A stretch of DNA of 64,000 nt. Source: JAXGMV01 sp040772085. GTDB lineage: Bacteria; Chloroflexota; Anaerolineae; Anaerolineales; Anaerolineaceae. How positions within the stretch are numbered: the first letter of the stretch is position 1; each line of letters starts with the position of its first letter. The notes under the pieces were generated by a model. That model was given only the letters and a program-made list of their open reading frames with translations. It was not told the origin of the DNA and did no database searches. The position numbers and the translations under genes are program-made. This document shows positions 43,171-52,221 of this stretch, piece by piece. The stretch covers positions 806,001 through 870,000 of the forward strand of contig JAXGYU010000001.1 of NCBI GenBank assembly GCA_040772085.1, written 5' to 3'.

Positions 43171-44586
43171 TCAAGCCTCGACTTTACTGGCTTTTTCAAT
43201 CGCCGAGATAATTTTGTAATAACCGGTACAGCGGCAGAGATTGCCGGCAATGGCCTGTTTGATCTGGTCGGTCGTTGGGTGAGGCGCTTCCTCCAGCAAT
43301 TTGACTGCCGACATGATAAATCCCGGCGTACAGTAGCCACACTGCACCGCCCCTTCGTCAATGAACGCCTGCTGCACCCGATGTAGATTGCTCTCACTGC
43401 CAATGGACTCAATGGTTTCCACGGTCGCCTGGTGGGCTCTGCCGGCAGGGACTAAGCACGCCAGCACAGCTTTCCCGTCCAGGTAAACCGTACAGGCGCC
43501 GCACTCACCTTCCGAACAGCCGTCCTTGCTGCCTGTCAACTGACCATTTTCTCGTAAGAAGTGCAGCAAGGTCTTTTCAGTATCACCCCGAATCGTCTTC
43601 TGCCGGCCGTTCAGCGTCAGGTCAATGGCAGTGTCACCGCAAACTGTGAAAGACTTTTCAAGCGGTTTAGCAGTCATTGGTTTTTTACCCGCCAACAGCA
43701 CAGGTTCCGGCGGATAACCGTCCTGCTCGGTGCCCGCTGCCAGTTCTCGCAGCGCGTCTTCTGCCAGGGTCGCGATCAAATGCTGGCGGTATTCCTTGGT
43801 TGAACGCAAATCGCCGATTGGCGACGCGGCTTGCCCGACCATCTCAGCGGCAACGCGGATGACCTCGTCAGTCAGAGTCTTGCCCAACAGATACGCCTCT
43901 ACATCCCTGGCGCGGAACACCACCGGCGCAGCGCTGCCGACAGCAACACGCGCTTCTGTGACCATATCCTGCTCAAATGAGAGCACGATGGCAAGGTTGA
44001 TTACCGCGATCGCCTGGGCTTTACGTAAACCAAACTTTTTGAAAACACCACGCTGGTTTGAGCGCAAGGCGTTAAAACTGATGCCGGTGACCATTTCATC
44101 CGGCTGCAGAATGGTTGTCCGGAATGCCGGATAGAATTCGCTCAGTGCCACCGTCCGGGTACCTCTGAGGGAGCTGATTTCTACTTGCGCGTTGAGCGCC
44201 ATGAGCGGCGCGATCGTATCATTCGCCGGTGATCCGGTGACAATATTGCCGACCACCGTGCCGCGGTTGCGGATTTGTGCGGAGCCGACCTGAAGGGATG
44301 CCTGCGCTAGAGGGAAGCCGGCCTCACGCAGCAATTTTGACCCAACACACTGACCGTGCGTGACCAGCGCACCCAGATTCAGCCTGCCTTCTGTGTCCAG
44401 GTGTATGGTGTCAAGTCCTGAAACACGCGAGATATCCAGGATGATATCGAGGTCTGAATGCTTGCCTGCCTCGAGCTCGAGCATCAGATCTGTGCCACCT
44501 GCAAGCAGTTTGCAGCGCTCGCGATATTTGTCCAGCAATATTAATGCGTTATGCAGCGTGTCAACGTTAATATAGGTCTGCCACAT
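43171..44586 (-). CDS. Molybdenum hydroxylase, fused FAD and [2Fe-2S] subunit (set B)
   Basis: A 471-residue fusion. Residues 1-285 are the FAD domain of the xanthine dehydrogenase family (LLAGGTDLMLEL, SAQIRNRGTVVGNIVTGSPANDTI, KFGLRKAQAIAVINLA). Residues about 315-471 are the two-cluster [2Fe-2S] domain: KDGCSEGECGACTVYLDG, VQCGYCTPGFIMSA and NLCRCTGYYKI hold all eight cluster cysteines. Electrons from the Mo subunit pass through the clusters to FAD and an acceptor. The start was chosen at ATG with GGAG 8 bases upstream; a GTG three codons earlier overlaps that site. The order FAD-then-FeS in one chain is uncommon and mirrors the opposite fusion in set A. Confidence 0.92.
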   Translation of the reverse strand: MWQTYINVDTLHNALILLDKYRERCKLLAGGTDLMLELEAGKHSDLDIILDISRVSGLDTIHLDTEGRLNLGALVTHGQCVGSKLLREAGFPLAQASLQVGSAQIRNRGTVVGNIVTGSPANDTIAPLMALNAQVEISSLRGTRTVALSEFYPAFRTTILQPDEMVTGISFNALRSNQRGVFKKFGLRKAQAIAVINLAIVLSFEQDMVTEARVAVGSAAPVVFRARDVEAYLLGKTLTDEVIRVAAEMVGQAASPIGDLRSTKEYRQHLIATLAEDALRELAAGTEQDGYPPEPVLLAGKKPMTAKPLEKSFTVCGDTAIDLTLNGRQKTIRGDTEKTLLHFLRENGQLTGSKDGCSEGECGACTVYLDGKAVLACLVPAGRAHQATVETIESIGSESNLHRVQQAFIDEGAVQCGYCTPGFIMSAVKLLEEAPHPTTDQIKQAIAGNLCRCTGYYKIISAIEKASKVEA

Positions 44587-44613
44587 AAAACTCACTCCGT
44601 CAGCAATCCCATG

Positions 44614-47523
44614 CTAGAGATCAGATTTTTTATCCTGAATTGCCTGCCAAACACGCGGGGGCGTCGCGGGGATAATATCGACGTCAGCACCGCAGGCGTG
44701 GAAGATGGCATTTCCGACTGCCGGCGCGACGCCGTCCAGCGGTATTTCAGCCAGAGCCTTGACGCCAAAAGGATGGCTCGGCTCGAATTTCTCGATGAAG
44801 CGCACCTGCATCTCGGGAATTTCACTCGCCCTGAGGATATGATAGTTCACCAGGTCGGTCTCATTAGGCCGACCTTCAGCGTCATAGGTCATTTCTTCGC
44901 AAATCGTATGACCCAGCGCCTGAACCATACCACCCTCTATTTGTCCCGAAGCGGTGATCGGATTCATGATGACTCCCGCACCAACCACCATCACCAACTC
45001 TTCTACTTTTAGCTGTCCGGTCTCGATATCAACCAGCACCTGCGCGAATTGAGCGGCGAAGGGCGGCGGTGATACCTTTGAGACGAATGAGCCGATGCCC
45101 ATAATCTGTTCCTGATCGGTATGATGCAGGCTGTTCAAAGCGATCTCCGCCATTGTCACCGATTCACCATCAGGTTCGAACGCGTGGGCATCGCGTAACG
45201 AGATCGTGTCTGGTTCTACTTTCTTGCCGCATTTATCGCTAAGCATCGCTGCCGCGCGGGCTTTAATTCGCTCTGCGGCTTGTTTGGCAGCTTTTGTCAC
45301 CGCCGCGCCTGAGATAAAGGTCGTGCTCGAGGCGTACGCGCCTTTGTCAAATGGCGTGTAATCCGTATCCGATGAGTAAACAATAACATCCGCGGTTGGC
45401 ACGCCCAGGATCTCGGCTGCCATTTGCGCCAGCACGGTATCAGAGCCCGTACCCAAGTCGGTCGCGCCGACGAGTAGGTTGAAGGAGCCATCGTCGTTGA
45501 GCTTGAGATAGGCGCCGCCCATGTCAAGATACGGAATGGCTGTGCCATGCATGGCGAATGCCATACCAATGCCGCGCCGAAGCTCGGGGTGTCCATCAAC
45601 CATACGGAACGAAGGATCACCATATTTCTTATCCCAACCAATCAGTTGCCGGCCTGAATCGGCGCATGCAGCCAGCTCCACCGTGTGGACGATCTCAGGC
45701 TTCGGCTCACGGCCCTCAGACCAGGCAGTGCTGAAAGGATGCAACTCGCCGCTGCGTAACGCGTTTTTCAGCCTGAACGCGATGGGGTCGATGCCTAGCC
45801 GATGGGCAATTTTTTCCATGTGACGGTCAACCGCCCAAATCCCCTGCGGCACGCCGTATCCGCGAAATGCGCCGGCAGGCGGCGTATTGGTATAGACGAT
45901 ATCCGCGTGGAAATGAATGTTCGGTGACTCACGGTACTTGCCATCACCGACATAAATCGCCATGCCCTTGTGCCCGGTATTGCCAGTTACCGTCAACGCG
46001 TGACAGCCGTAAGCACCGGTATCGCTCAGGACGCGCATCTGGTTGGCAGTGATGGTGCCATCCTTCAGTACGCCGGTTTTCATGTGAATGCGCATTGGAT
46101 GACGGGAACGCGCGGCGCTGAATTCTTCCTCACGGGTGTAGGTATAGAGGACGGGGCGTCCGGTAGCGATCGTCAAATGCGCCGGCACGTCTTCCATCAG
46201 GATTTCCTGCTTGCCGCCAAATCCGCCGCCAATGCGCGGTTTGATCACGCGGATTTGCTTGACAGGCAGTCCCAACACCGGCGCCAGGATGCGGCGGGTG
46301 TGGAATGGCACCTGCGTGCTGGTGCGAATCACCAGTCGGTCATCTTCATCCCACCAGGTCACTGCTGTGTGAGGTTCGATCGAGACCTGCTGAACCTTCG
46401 GCACCTCATAATCGCCTTCGATAATCAGGTCAGCTTCGCGGAAACCTTGTTCAACATCGCCAATCGGGATATCGATCTCAGCCGCCAGATTCCTCGCGGC
46501 ATCCGATTCAGCAAAGTTGGTGTATTCGTTTTCGTCATGAATCCGGACGGTATCAGGAAGCATGGCTGTTGCCGGATCGAGTACCGCAGGTAAAATTTCG
46601 TAGTCAACCTCGATCAAGCGCAAGGCTTCCTGCGCGATCGCGAGGGTTTCAGCGGCGACGAAAGCAACCCGGTCGCCGACATGCCGGACTTTATTATCGA
46701 GGGAGAAGGAATCCAGCGGGCCCGGGATAGGATCGGACTGTCCAGCCGTAGAATACACCACGCGCGGGATATCCTGCCAGGTCAAAACGGCTGCCACACC
46801 ATCAAGCGCTTTTGCCCGTGATGTGTCGATATTACGGATGCGCGCGTGCGCATGAGGGCTGCGAAGCACCAGTGCGTGCAGCACGTTCGGCGGCAAATCG
46901 TCATTTGTGAAAGCAGGTCTGCCCAATGCCAGTTTGACTCCGTCAACCTTCTGAACAGGTCTGCCGGCATCGCGCCAGTCCGCTTTTTCTTCAGCTTCCA
47001 GGGTATAGAATTCCGGATGAATGTAAGGGTCTTTTCCCTCTTTCATCCATTGCGCGGCCTGCTGTACCGCCTGGACAGGCTTGAGATAGCCAGTGCAGCG
47101 GCAGAGAACGGCATCAAGACAAGCTTTGATTTCCGATTCCGAAGGATCGGGGTTGCGCAGCAGCAAATCGGTTGCAGCCAGAATCATCGCCGGTGTGCAA
47201 TAGCCGCATTGAATCGCGCCTGAGTCTACAAAAGCCTGTTGAAGCAGGCTCATGACACCGGATTTATTCCAGCCATGATCAGGGTGATCACCGAGACCTT
47301 CAACGGTTTGAACTGTCGCGCCAACCACCTGTGCGGCCAGTATCTGACAGGAGTTGACCAAAGCCCCGTCCAGCAGCACAGCGCATGCCCCGCATTCACC
47401 ATGCTGGCAGCCGCCATCCTTGACGCTGGCTATCCCTTTCGAGCGAAGTAAATCAATTAGCCGAGTGTTCGGATCAACTTCAAGGATGTATGATTTTGAA
47501 TTGACTGAAAGGTGAATTTTCAT
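44614..47523 (-). CDS. Molybdenum hydroxylase, fused [2Fe-2S] and Mo-binding subunit (set A, XdhD-like)
   Basis: A 969-residue chain. Residues 1-160 carry the [2Fe-2S] clusters (C39, C44, C47 in GCQHGECGAC; QCGYCTPAMIL; LCRCTGYLKP). The remainder is a xanthine dehydrogenase-type Mo domain: hammerhead (GRPAFTNDDL...RSPHAHARIRNID), IGGGFGGKQEI, GAFRGYGVPQG, ATDLGTGSDTVLAQMAAE and the catalytic glutamate in GVKALAEIPLDG (about E926). Length and architecture match E. coli XdhD and the selenium-dependent molybdenum hydroxylase group. A near-perfect GGAGGTGA ribosome binding site lies in the end of the upstream FAD gene; start and stop overlap by four bases (ATGA). It likely hydroxylates a purine or related N-heterocycle. 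Confidence 0.92.
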   Translation of the reverse strand: MKIHLSVNSKSYILEVDPNTRLIDLLRSKGIASVKDGGCQHGECGACAVLLDGALVNSCQILAAQVVGATVQTVEGLGDHPDHGWNKSGVMSLLQQAFVDSGAIQCGYCTPAMILAATDLLLRNPDPSESEIKACLDAVLCRCTGYLKPVQAVQQAAQWMKEGKDPYIHPEFYTLEAEEKADWRDAGRPVQKVDGVKLALGRPAFTNDDLPPNVLHALVLRSPHAHARIRNIDTSRAKALDGVAAVLTWQDIPRVVYSTAGQSDPIPGPLDSFSLDNKVRHVGDRVAFVAAETLAIAQEALRLIEVDYEILPAVLDPATAMLPDTVRIHDENEYTNFAESDAARNLAAEIDIPIGDVEQGFREADLIIEGDYEVPKVQQVSIEPHTAVTWWDEDDRLVIRTSTQVPFHTRRILAPVLGLPVKQIRVIKPRIGGGFGGKQEILMEDVPAHLTIATGRPVLYTYTREEEFSAARSRHPMRIHMKTGVLKDGTITANQMRVLSDTGAYGCHALTVTGNTGHKGMAIYVGDGKYRESPNIHFHADIVYTNTPPAGAFRGYGVPQGIWAVDRHMEKIAHRLGIDPIAFRLKNALRSGELHPFSTAWSEGREPKPEIVHTVELAACADSGRQLIGWDKKYGDPSFRMVDGHPELRRGIGMAFAMHGTAIPYLDMGGAYLKLNDDGSFNLLVGATDLGTGSDTVLAQMAAEILGVPTADVIVYSSDTDYTPFDKGAYASSTTFISGAAVTKAAKQAAERIKARAAAMLSDKCGKKVEPDTISLRDAHAFEPDGESVTMAEIALNSLHHTDQEQIMGIGSFVSKVSPPPFAAQFAQVLVDIETGQLKVEELVMVVGAGVIMNPITASGQIEGGMVQALGHTICEEMTYDAEGRPNETDLVNYHILRASEIPEMQVRFIEKFEPSHPFGVKALAEIPLDGVAPAVGNAIFHACGADVDIIPATPPRVWQAIQDKKSDL

Positions 47524-48287
47524 CTTGTCACCTCCATGCGCAGCCGGTTCACCACCCTGTTGCCAATCATTGGCAGCACATTTTCAACATATTTTTGATC
47601 AATAAACTGATTAACATGTTGGTTACACGCAATATAGCTTAAGTCTACCGCATCAGCAATGTGCATTCCTTCGAAAATCACGACTGGTTTTGTGAGCATT
47701 GACCCGCTCGCAACAACTCGTGTGCAGCCTTCCATCCGTCTTGCGGCAGTGACGGCGATCGCGGGAACCGACTGAGCAGAATTGGCAACCTGCTCATGAA
47801 TGAGCTCAAAGTGCTTTGGGAGGGTCAACGCAGTAGGCAAGCTGGAGCTTCTGTCAGGGCTCTCATACCAATCAGACACTGATACAGGCAGCTCATTACC
47901 CGCGACGATCACCTCGGCTCCAGCGGCTATCTGTGCCGCGATCACAGGTGATCCAGTCAGCGGCGCGCGTAACAAGCTTCCAACCGTTAAGGAGTTCCGC
48001 ATCAGAGCGGTGAATTGTGTCCCGAGAATTTTGACCAGGTCATAAGGCAGCGACTCGACCTGGCAAAAAGCTTCGAGGGTCGCCATAGCACCGACCAGAA
48101 CCTTGTCTGTGTTGGATTTGATTTCTGACAGGTTTAATGCTTTCAAATCAATCACCGCATCGTTCGTCAATGGCATCCGACTGGCGGAATCACCCAGAAA
48201 GTGAATTTTGCCATCAGAACTGCCAACGAAAGCCTGTGCTTCCTCGAGGGAACGCGGCACAAAGTATCCGGAATTCATCCTAACCAT
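47520..48287 (-). CDS. FAD-binding subunit of molybdenum hydroxylase (set A, YgfM-like), divergent
   Basis: A 255-residue protein aligned by eye with the FAD subunit of xanthine dehydrogenases: [13 protein letters not shown] at the N-terminus, [46 protein letters not shown], and [10 protein letters not shown]. The FAD pyrophosphate loops are altered: the usual LAGGTDL reads FLGDSASRM, and the IRNxGTxGGN segment reads [11 protein letters not shown]. Size and position match YgfM-type FAD subunits paired with XdhD. FAD binding may be weak or different. It overlaps the LLM oxidoreductase stop by 8 bases. Confidence 0.78.
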   Translation of the reverse strand: MVRMNSGYFVPRSLEEAQAFVGSSDGKIHFLGDSASRMPLTNDAVIDLKALNLSEIKSNTDKVLVGAMATLEAFCQVESLPYDLVKILGTQFTALMRNSLTVGSLLRAPLTGSPVIAAQIAAGAEVIVAGNELPVSVSDWYESPDRSSSLPTALTLPKHFELIHEQVANSAQSVPAIAVTAARRMEGCTRVVASGSMLTKPVVIFEGMHIADAVDLSYIACNQHVNQFIDQKYVENVLPMIGNRVVNRLRMEVTR

Positions 48288-49290
48288 CCTCTCCCGGCGC
48301 GAAAGTGTCGATCAGAAGCTCAAAATTACCGCCGACAGGATACAAAATCGGACAGGTACAACCATTATTGACGTACTCCTGTACTTTTGCCCGCGCTTCA
48401 GAAGGCGTGCCTGACGCGGTAATCTTATCGATCAGCTCATCGGTAACGAAATGTTTCGCGCGTTGAATCTGTTCCTTTGTTGCCGGCCATCCTAAAATCG
48501 ACTGGATACTGCTGACCACCTCAGCGCTGACGCCGGATGCTTTCGCGATATGCGGCTGCTGCGCCAGATATTGGGTCAGCAGCTCGCGGGTGTAGTCATA
48601 GGCCACATCATGATCCTGGTCAACGGAGCAAACGATCAACTGCGGCCGGTCGATGTCATCAAGCGTTTTGCCGGCCTTAGCAGCGCCTTTGGCGAGCAGT
48701 TCCAGCGCTTTGTGATTGTAGGTCGGTGGAACACAGTAATTCAACACCACGCCATCCGCGATTTCACCAGTCATTTCCATCATCTGGTCACCGGTCGCGC
48801 CGATATAGACAGGGACATGTCTTGGCTCACGCCTGCCATGTACGACGTCCAGTTGGATCGCGTCCACATTGACAAACTCACCCTGGAAGGTCACCGTCTC
48901 CATAGCCAGCAGTCGCTTGAACACTTCAACGGTTTCCCGCATCGCCTTGAGCGGTTTTGACCGTGTAATGCCGACCTTTTGGGCGAGCGGATCCCACCAG
49001 GCGCCAATGCCGCAAATAATCCGGCTGGGCGCCAGATCGTCGAGCGTGAGATACGTTGACGCAAGCAGACCGATGTTTCGCGTCCAGTTGTTGATCACGC
49101 CCGAACCAATTTTTATCCTGTCTGTCACAGCCGCGTAAGCAGCCATGGGGACAATCGCGTCCCGCACGAGACGTGACTCAGCCTGCCAGATCGCTTCAAA
49201 TCCTTTTTGTTCCGCGTATCTGGCGTATTCCAGCCCGTCCCTTAAATCATGTGAATCTTGCAGGTAAAGCGCGACCCTTGTGTTTGCCAT
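48280..49290 (-). CDS. LLM-class flavin/F420-dependent oxidoreductase
   Basis: A 336-residue TIM barrel of the luciferase-like monooxygenase family, of the group that includes methylene-tetrahydromethanopterin reductase (Mer). Segments: [102 protein letters not shown], and [20 protein letters not shown]. The residues typical of F420 rather than FMN users cannot be proved by eye, but the two genes just upstream (cofE, F420:NADPH oxidoreductase) argue for F420. A separate TATAAT lies 31 bases before the ATG. The start at MANTRVALY follows GGCGG; an ATG 15 bases upstream is possible. Confidence 0.87.
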   Translation of the reverse strand: MANTRVALYLQDSHDLRDGLEYARYAEQKGFEAIWQAESRLVRDAIVPMAAYAAVTDRIKIGSGVINNWTRNIGLLASTYLTLDDLAPSRIICGIGAWWDPLAQKVGITRSKPLKAMRETVEVFKRLLAMETVTFQGEFVNVDAIQLDVVHGRREPRHVPVYIGATGDQMMEMTGEIADGVVLNYCVPPTYNHKALELLAKGAAKAGKTLDDIDRPQLIVCSVDQDHDVAYDYTRELLTQYLAQQPHIAKASGVSAEVVSSIQSILGWPATKEQIQRAKHFVTDELIDKITASGTPSEARAKVQEYVNNGCTCPILYPVGGNFELLIDTFAPGEDG

Positions 49291-49320
49291 ATCGCCGCCT
49301 TTCATCTAACGATTAAAACT

Positions 49321-49326
49321 ATTATA
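49321..49326 (-). promoter_or_regulatory. Internal -10 box (TATAAT) upstream of the LLM-molybdenum hydroxylase genes
   Basis: TATAAT on the minus strand in the only sizeable gap (64 bases) of the cluster, between cofE and the LLM gene, with TTGGTC 15 bases upstream. The hydroxylase genes may thus be transcribed separately from ssnA-npdG-cofE as well as together. Confidence 0.45.
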
Positions 49327-49354
49327 AAGAATAATTCTCCTGACCAAACGCGGG

Positions 49355-50116
49355 CTATCGGAACAAGTCCAGACTTTCATCGCGGATGAGATCACTGATC
49401 TTTGAGGCTGCCAAAGGATAAGGGAAACCCCGGACATGAACAACTGGAATCCGCTCATCAGCCTCACCCATGACTAGTGAAGCCGCCGCGGCAAGCTGGT
49501 CGGCAGCAGCCACCTGGGTGACCCGTAACTCATAGCCGAATAAATCCTGTTCACCGCGCAGGTCCACCAGCGCAGGCAAATTCGACACACCAATCGCCAC
49601 GCCCGTGACGCCATTGCGCCATGCCCGCCCGAAGGAATCAATGATCATCACTGCCAGCGTTTTTCCGGTCTGCCGTTCCAATGCTTCGCGGATTCTGTTC
49701 GCTGACGCGTCAGGGTCCTCCGGTAATAAAAGGATTAACTGCTCATCTGAGCTTTGTTCCAGGTTGGAGCGGTCAATGCCGGCATTCGCGCAGACGAAGC
49801 CGAGTTTATGTTCAACAATCAGGGTGCCCCGGCGGGCACGCAGGACTTTCCTGCTCTCGTTCAGCACCGCCTGGACAAAACGGGGGTCTTTTTCAGTGAT
49901 TTTTGCTAATTCCAGCGCTTCCTCACCAGCAACAACCTCGCTGAGCGCGATCGCCCTGCCCTCCGTCTTTGAAACGATTTTCTGAGCGATCACCAGAATG
50001 TCGCCATCTTCAACCGTTATTTGCTCTCTCTCCAGTGATTGGAGGATGAAAGCAGGGATATCGTCACCGGTTTGAACCAGCGGTATGTCTCTTAAGGGAC
50101 TAATGATCAAGCTCAT
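49355..50116 (-). CDS. cofE: Coenzyme F420-0:L-glutamate ligase
   Basis: A 253-residue CofE: SPLRDIPLVQTGDDIPAFILQSL, GDILVIAQKIVSKTEGRAI, GFVCANAGIDRSN, LLLPEDPDASANRIREALE, MIIDSFGRAWRNGVTGVAIGVS and ELRVTQVAAADQLAAAASLVMGEADERIPVV. These are the conserved blocks of the GTP-dependent ligase that adds glutamates to F420-0. It is a single-domain form without the nitroreductase half found in actinobacterial FbiB. It lies between the F420:NADPH oxidoreductase and the LLM oxidoreductase. Other F420 genes (cofC, cofD, cofG/H) are not in the window. Confidence 0.94.
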   Translation of the reverse strand: MSLIISPLRDIPLVQTGDDIPAFILQSLEREQITVEDGDILVIAQKIVSKTEGRAIALSEVVAGEEALELAKITEKDPRFVQAVLNESRKVLRARRGTLIVEHKLGFVCANAGIDRSNLEQSSDEQLILLLPEDPDASANRIREALERQTGKTLAVMIIDSFGRAWRNGVTGVAIGVSNLPALVDLRGEQDLFGYELRVTQVAAADQLAAAASLVMGEADERIPVVHVRGFPYPLAASKISDLIRDESLDLFR

Positions 50117-50119
50117 CGG

Positions 50120-50794
50120 TCAGGGTTGTTCGACGCCGGTCACCCGAATGCCGGCGACCTTGCTGCCATATTTCTTGTTAATATTGACCAGCACATTCGT
50201 TAAACCTTCAACGACAATCGCGTTTTCCTTCGGACCGGCATCCCAGGCGCGCATACCAGCGGCTTCGGCAAGGCTGATGACCAGCGCGCGGTCTTCAGCT
50301 TTCGCGCCGCAGACCAGAACATCGCAGTCGACAGCTTCGTCCTTCATCAAACGCTCATAGCTGATATTTTGAAAGGCGTCAACGACACGGGTTGATTCAT
50401 CCAGGATTGAGACAGCTTCCAGCAGCGCGCTTCCTGCAGGCGGGACATGGACGACGGAGAATTTCGGCGGTACGATCGGCACCGTGACATCCACCAGCAG
50501 CTTCCCCGCCAGTTGTTCACGATATTTCGTCAGGAAGTCGGCGTGTGCCGCGTATGGCACGGTCAGGACGGCAATCTCACAGTGCTCCAGGGCACGGTCA
50601 TTATCCAGCCCCGTAATCAATGAGGAGCCAATCAAACCATTGAGCTCTGCCGCCGCAGTCTCAGCCTTACTGCTCTCCCGTGAACCAATAATGACCCTCA
50701 AGCCGCTCTTCGCCCAGCGATAAGCCAGCCCTTTCCCTTCTTTCCCCGTGCCACCAAGAATGGTGATCGGTTTTCGAGTAAGTATTTCATTCAT
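50120..50794 (-). CDS. npdG: NADPH-dependent F420 reductase
   Basis: A 224-residue Rossmann protein of the F420H2:NADP+ oxidoreductase family (Fno/NpdG): ITILGGTGKEGKGLAYRWAKSG holds the dinucleotide motif, followed by VIIGSRE, the usual NADP-binding arginine, then AVLTVPYAAH, VDVTVPIVPP, VVDAFQNISYERL, CDVLVCGAKAEDRA and NAIVVEGLTNVLVNINKKYG. It shuttles hydride between F420 and NADP(H). The start ATG overlaps the SsnA-like gene stop by 8 bases (ATGAATGA), and cofE begins 3 bases after its stop, so it is firmly within the operon. Confidence 0.93.
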   Translation of the reverse strand: MNEILTRKPITILGGTGKEGKGLAYRWAKSGLRVIIGSRESSKAETAAAELNGLIGSSLITGLDNDRALEHCEIAVLTVPYAAHADFLTKYREQLAGKLLVDVTVPIVPPKFSVVHVPPAGSALLEAVSILDESTRVVDAFQNISYERLMKDEAVDCDVLVCGAKAEDRALVISLAEAAGMRAWDAGPKENAIVVEGLTNVLVNINKKYGSKVAGIRVTGVEQP

Positions 50795-52172
50795 GAGCAC
50801 TCATCCTTGCTGCTTCAATTTGGTAGCGTTTCCAGACATCCTTCGAGAGGCTATAGGCTTCTCTGATTATCTTTTCCTCGTCGAGGGTCAAAATGTTGCG
50901 ATCCTTCATAATCCACTTGCCGCCAACCATCAGTGACTTGATCATGGCTGGGTCAAACCCGAAGATGATCTGCCAGGGCAGATTTCCGGCATTCAGCTCG
51001 GTGAATGATGGATAATCGACGAATATCAGGTCAGCGGCAGCCTCCGCCGCGATAATGCCTGTCTTCAAGCCGTCGAACAGGGTTTCTGCCAGCCGCCGAT
51101 TATTTTTTACCGCCATATTGACAATAACATCCGCCCCCATCGCCTGTGGATCACCCAGGCGGTGCTTGTGAACGAGGTAGATCATCTTCCATTCGTCCCA
51201 CATCGCATTTGAGAAGCCGTCGTTGCCAACGCAGACCGGAATCCCGGCTGCCAACATCTTTTCGATCGCCGGCAGACCGACAGCATTGTTCATGTTCGAA
51301 CGCGGTTGATGTGCCAGCCAGGTTCTGGTGTCAGCGAGCAGGTTTATTTCATCCTGGTCGAGATGAACGCCATGGGCGACCAGACTATTTAGCCCGAGTA
51401 TCCCGTGATCAAAGAAGCGCTGCGTGACCCGTTTGCCATACTTTTTCAGGCTGTCCTCCTGGTCAGCAAGACCTTCTGCCAGGTGAACGTGGAACCCAAA
51501 GCCATCGGGGATATCTTCCCGACACAGGTTCAGAGTTTCTTCGCTTAGGGTCAGGCTGGCATGCAGCCCGAAGCGCGCGTTGATCCGCTGCCTATCCCAG
51601 TTGTCGGCAGAAACAGCCTTGATGAAGTCCAGGTTTTCCGCAATTCCCACATCGCGCTTGTCTGTTCCGTTTCTGTCGCTGACCTCATAACACAAATTGG
51701 CACGCAGTCCTGATTCCAGAACAGCTTCAGTGATCTCTGCCAGTGAGCCTCTGATATCCGTCTGCGAGGCGTGGTGATCGATCAACAGGCTGGTACCGCC
51801 CTTGATCGCGTCCAGCAGGCTTAGCTCAGCAGATTTCCTGGTAGCCGGCAGGGTCAGCGCCCGGTCCAGCGGCCACCACAGCCTTTGCAGGATTTCGATA
51901 AAATTGCTGGCTGGGGCACCGTATAACGGCATGCCGCGCGAAAACGCGGAATAAAAGTGGGTATGCGCGCAAATATTTGCCGGCATGACGATCATGCCTT
52001 GCGCGTCAAATTTATTAGTTGTGGCGAGTTCTTGCGGCAAGTCAGCCATCGCGCCAATGTCAGCGATTTTACCGTTAAGGATGTTAATAAAGCCTCGATC
52101 CACCATCGGCAGTCCGTCATCAAAGGTGAAGACTCTGGCGTTGGTGATCAGCAGCTTGTCGTCATTATCCAT
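50787..52172 (-). CDS. ssnA: SsnA-like amidohydrolase/aminohydrolase
   Basis: A 461-residue amidohydrolase that resembles E. coli SsnA along its length: ANICAHTHFYSAFSRGM, FIEILQRLWWPLDRAL, GGTSLLIDHHAS, LRANLCYEVSDRNGTD, FHVHLAEG, LVAHGVHL, HQPRSNMNNAVG and VGNDGFSNAMWDE. Metal and catalytic residues (HTH, H in VHLAE, H in VAHGVH, D in GNDGF) are complete. SsnA proteins accompany selenium-dependent molybdenum hydroxylases and are thought to act on purines or related heterocycles; the reaction is not established. It is the first gene of the minus-strand cluster, with a TATATT 7 bases before its ATG. Confidence 0.88.
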   Translation of the reverse strand: MDNDDKLLITNARVFTFDDGLPMVDRGFINILNGKIADIGAMADLPQELATTNKFDAQGMIVMPANICAHTHFYSAFSRGMPLYGAPASNFIEILQRLWWPLDRALTLPATRKSAELSLLDAIKGGTSLLIDHHASQTDIRGSLAEITEAVLESGLRANLCYEVSDRNGTDKRDVGIAENLDFIKAVSADNWDRQRINARFGLHASLTLSEETLNLCREDIPDGFGFHVHLAEGLADQEDSLKKYGKRVTQRFFDHGILGLNSLVAHGVHLDQDEINLLADTRTWLAHQPRSNMNNAVGLPAIEKMLAAGIPVCVGNDGFSNAMWDEWKMIYLVHKHRLGDPQAMGADVIVNMAVKNNRRLAETLFDGLKTGIIAAEAAADLIFVDYPSFTELNAGNLPWQIIFGFDPAMIKSLMVGGKWIMKDRNILTLDEEKIIREAYSLSKDVWKRYQIEAARMSAHE

Positions 52173-52179
52173 GCGTTTA

Positions 52180-52194
52180 AATATACCTTATAAT
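52180..52194. promoter_or_regulatory. Divergent -10 boxes between ssnA and the M20 dipeptidase gene
   Basis: On the minus strand TATATT (52185-52180) ends 7 bases before the ssnA ATG. On the plus strand TATAAT (52189-52194) lies 28 bases before the dipeptidase ATG, which has GGAGG. The two promoters share a gap of only 49 bases. Confidence 0.5.
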
Positions 52195-52221
52195 CATCCT
52201 ATCCTGTTGTGGAGGCATCTG

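Noticed and set aside
43170..43412. 81-codon N-terminal extension of the set B Mo subunit
   Set aside because: It is an out-of-frame reading of the end of the FAD/[2Fe-2S] gene; GAGG and the family start place the ATG at 43169.
45970..46593. 207-codon open frame on the plus strand
   Set aside because: Antisense to the [2Fe-2S]-Mo hydroxylase gene, which has complete family motifs; no ribosome binding site or recognisable domain.
51985..52221. N-terminal extension of the M20 dipeptidase
   Set aside because: The extra 79 codons lie within the divergent ssnA gene and upstream of its promoter; GGAGG and family alignment favour the ATG at 52222.
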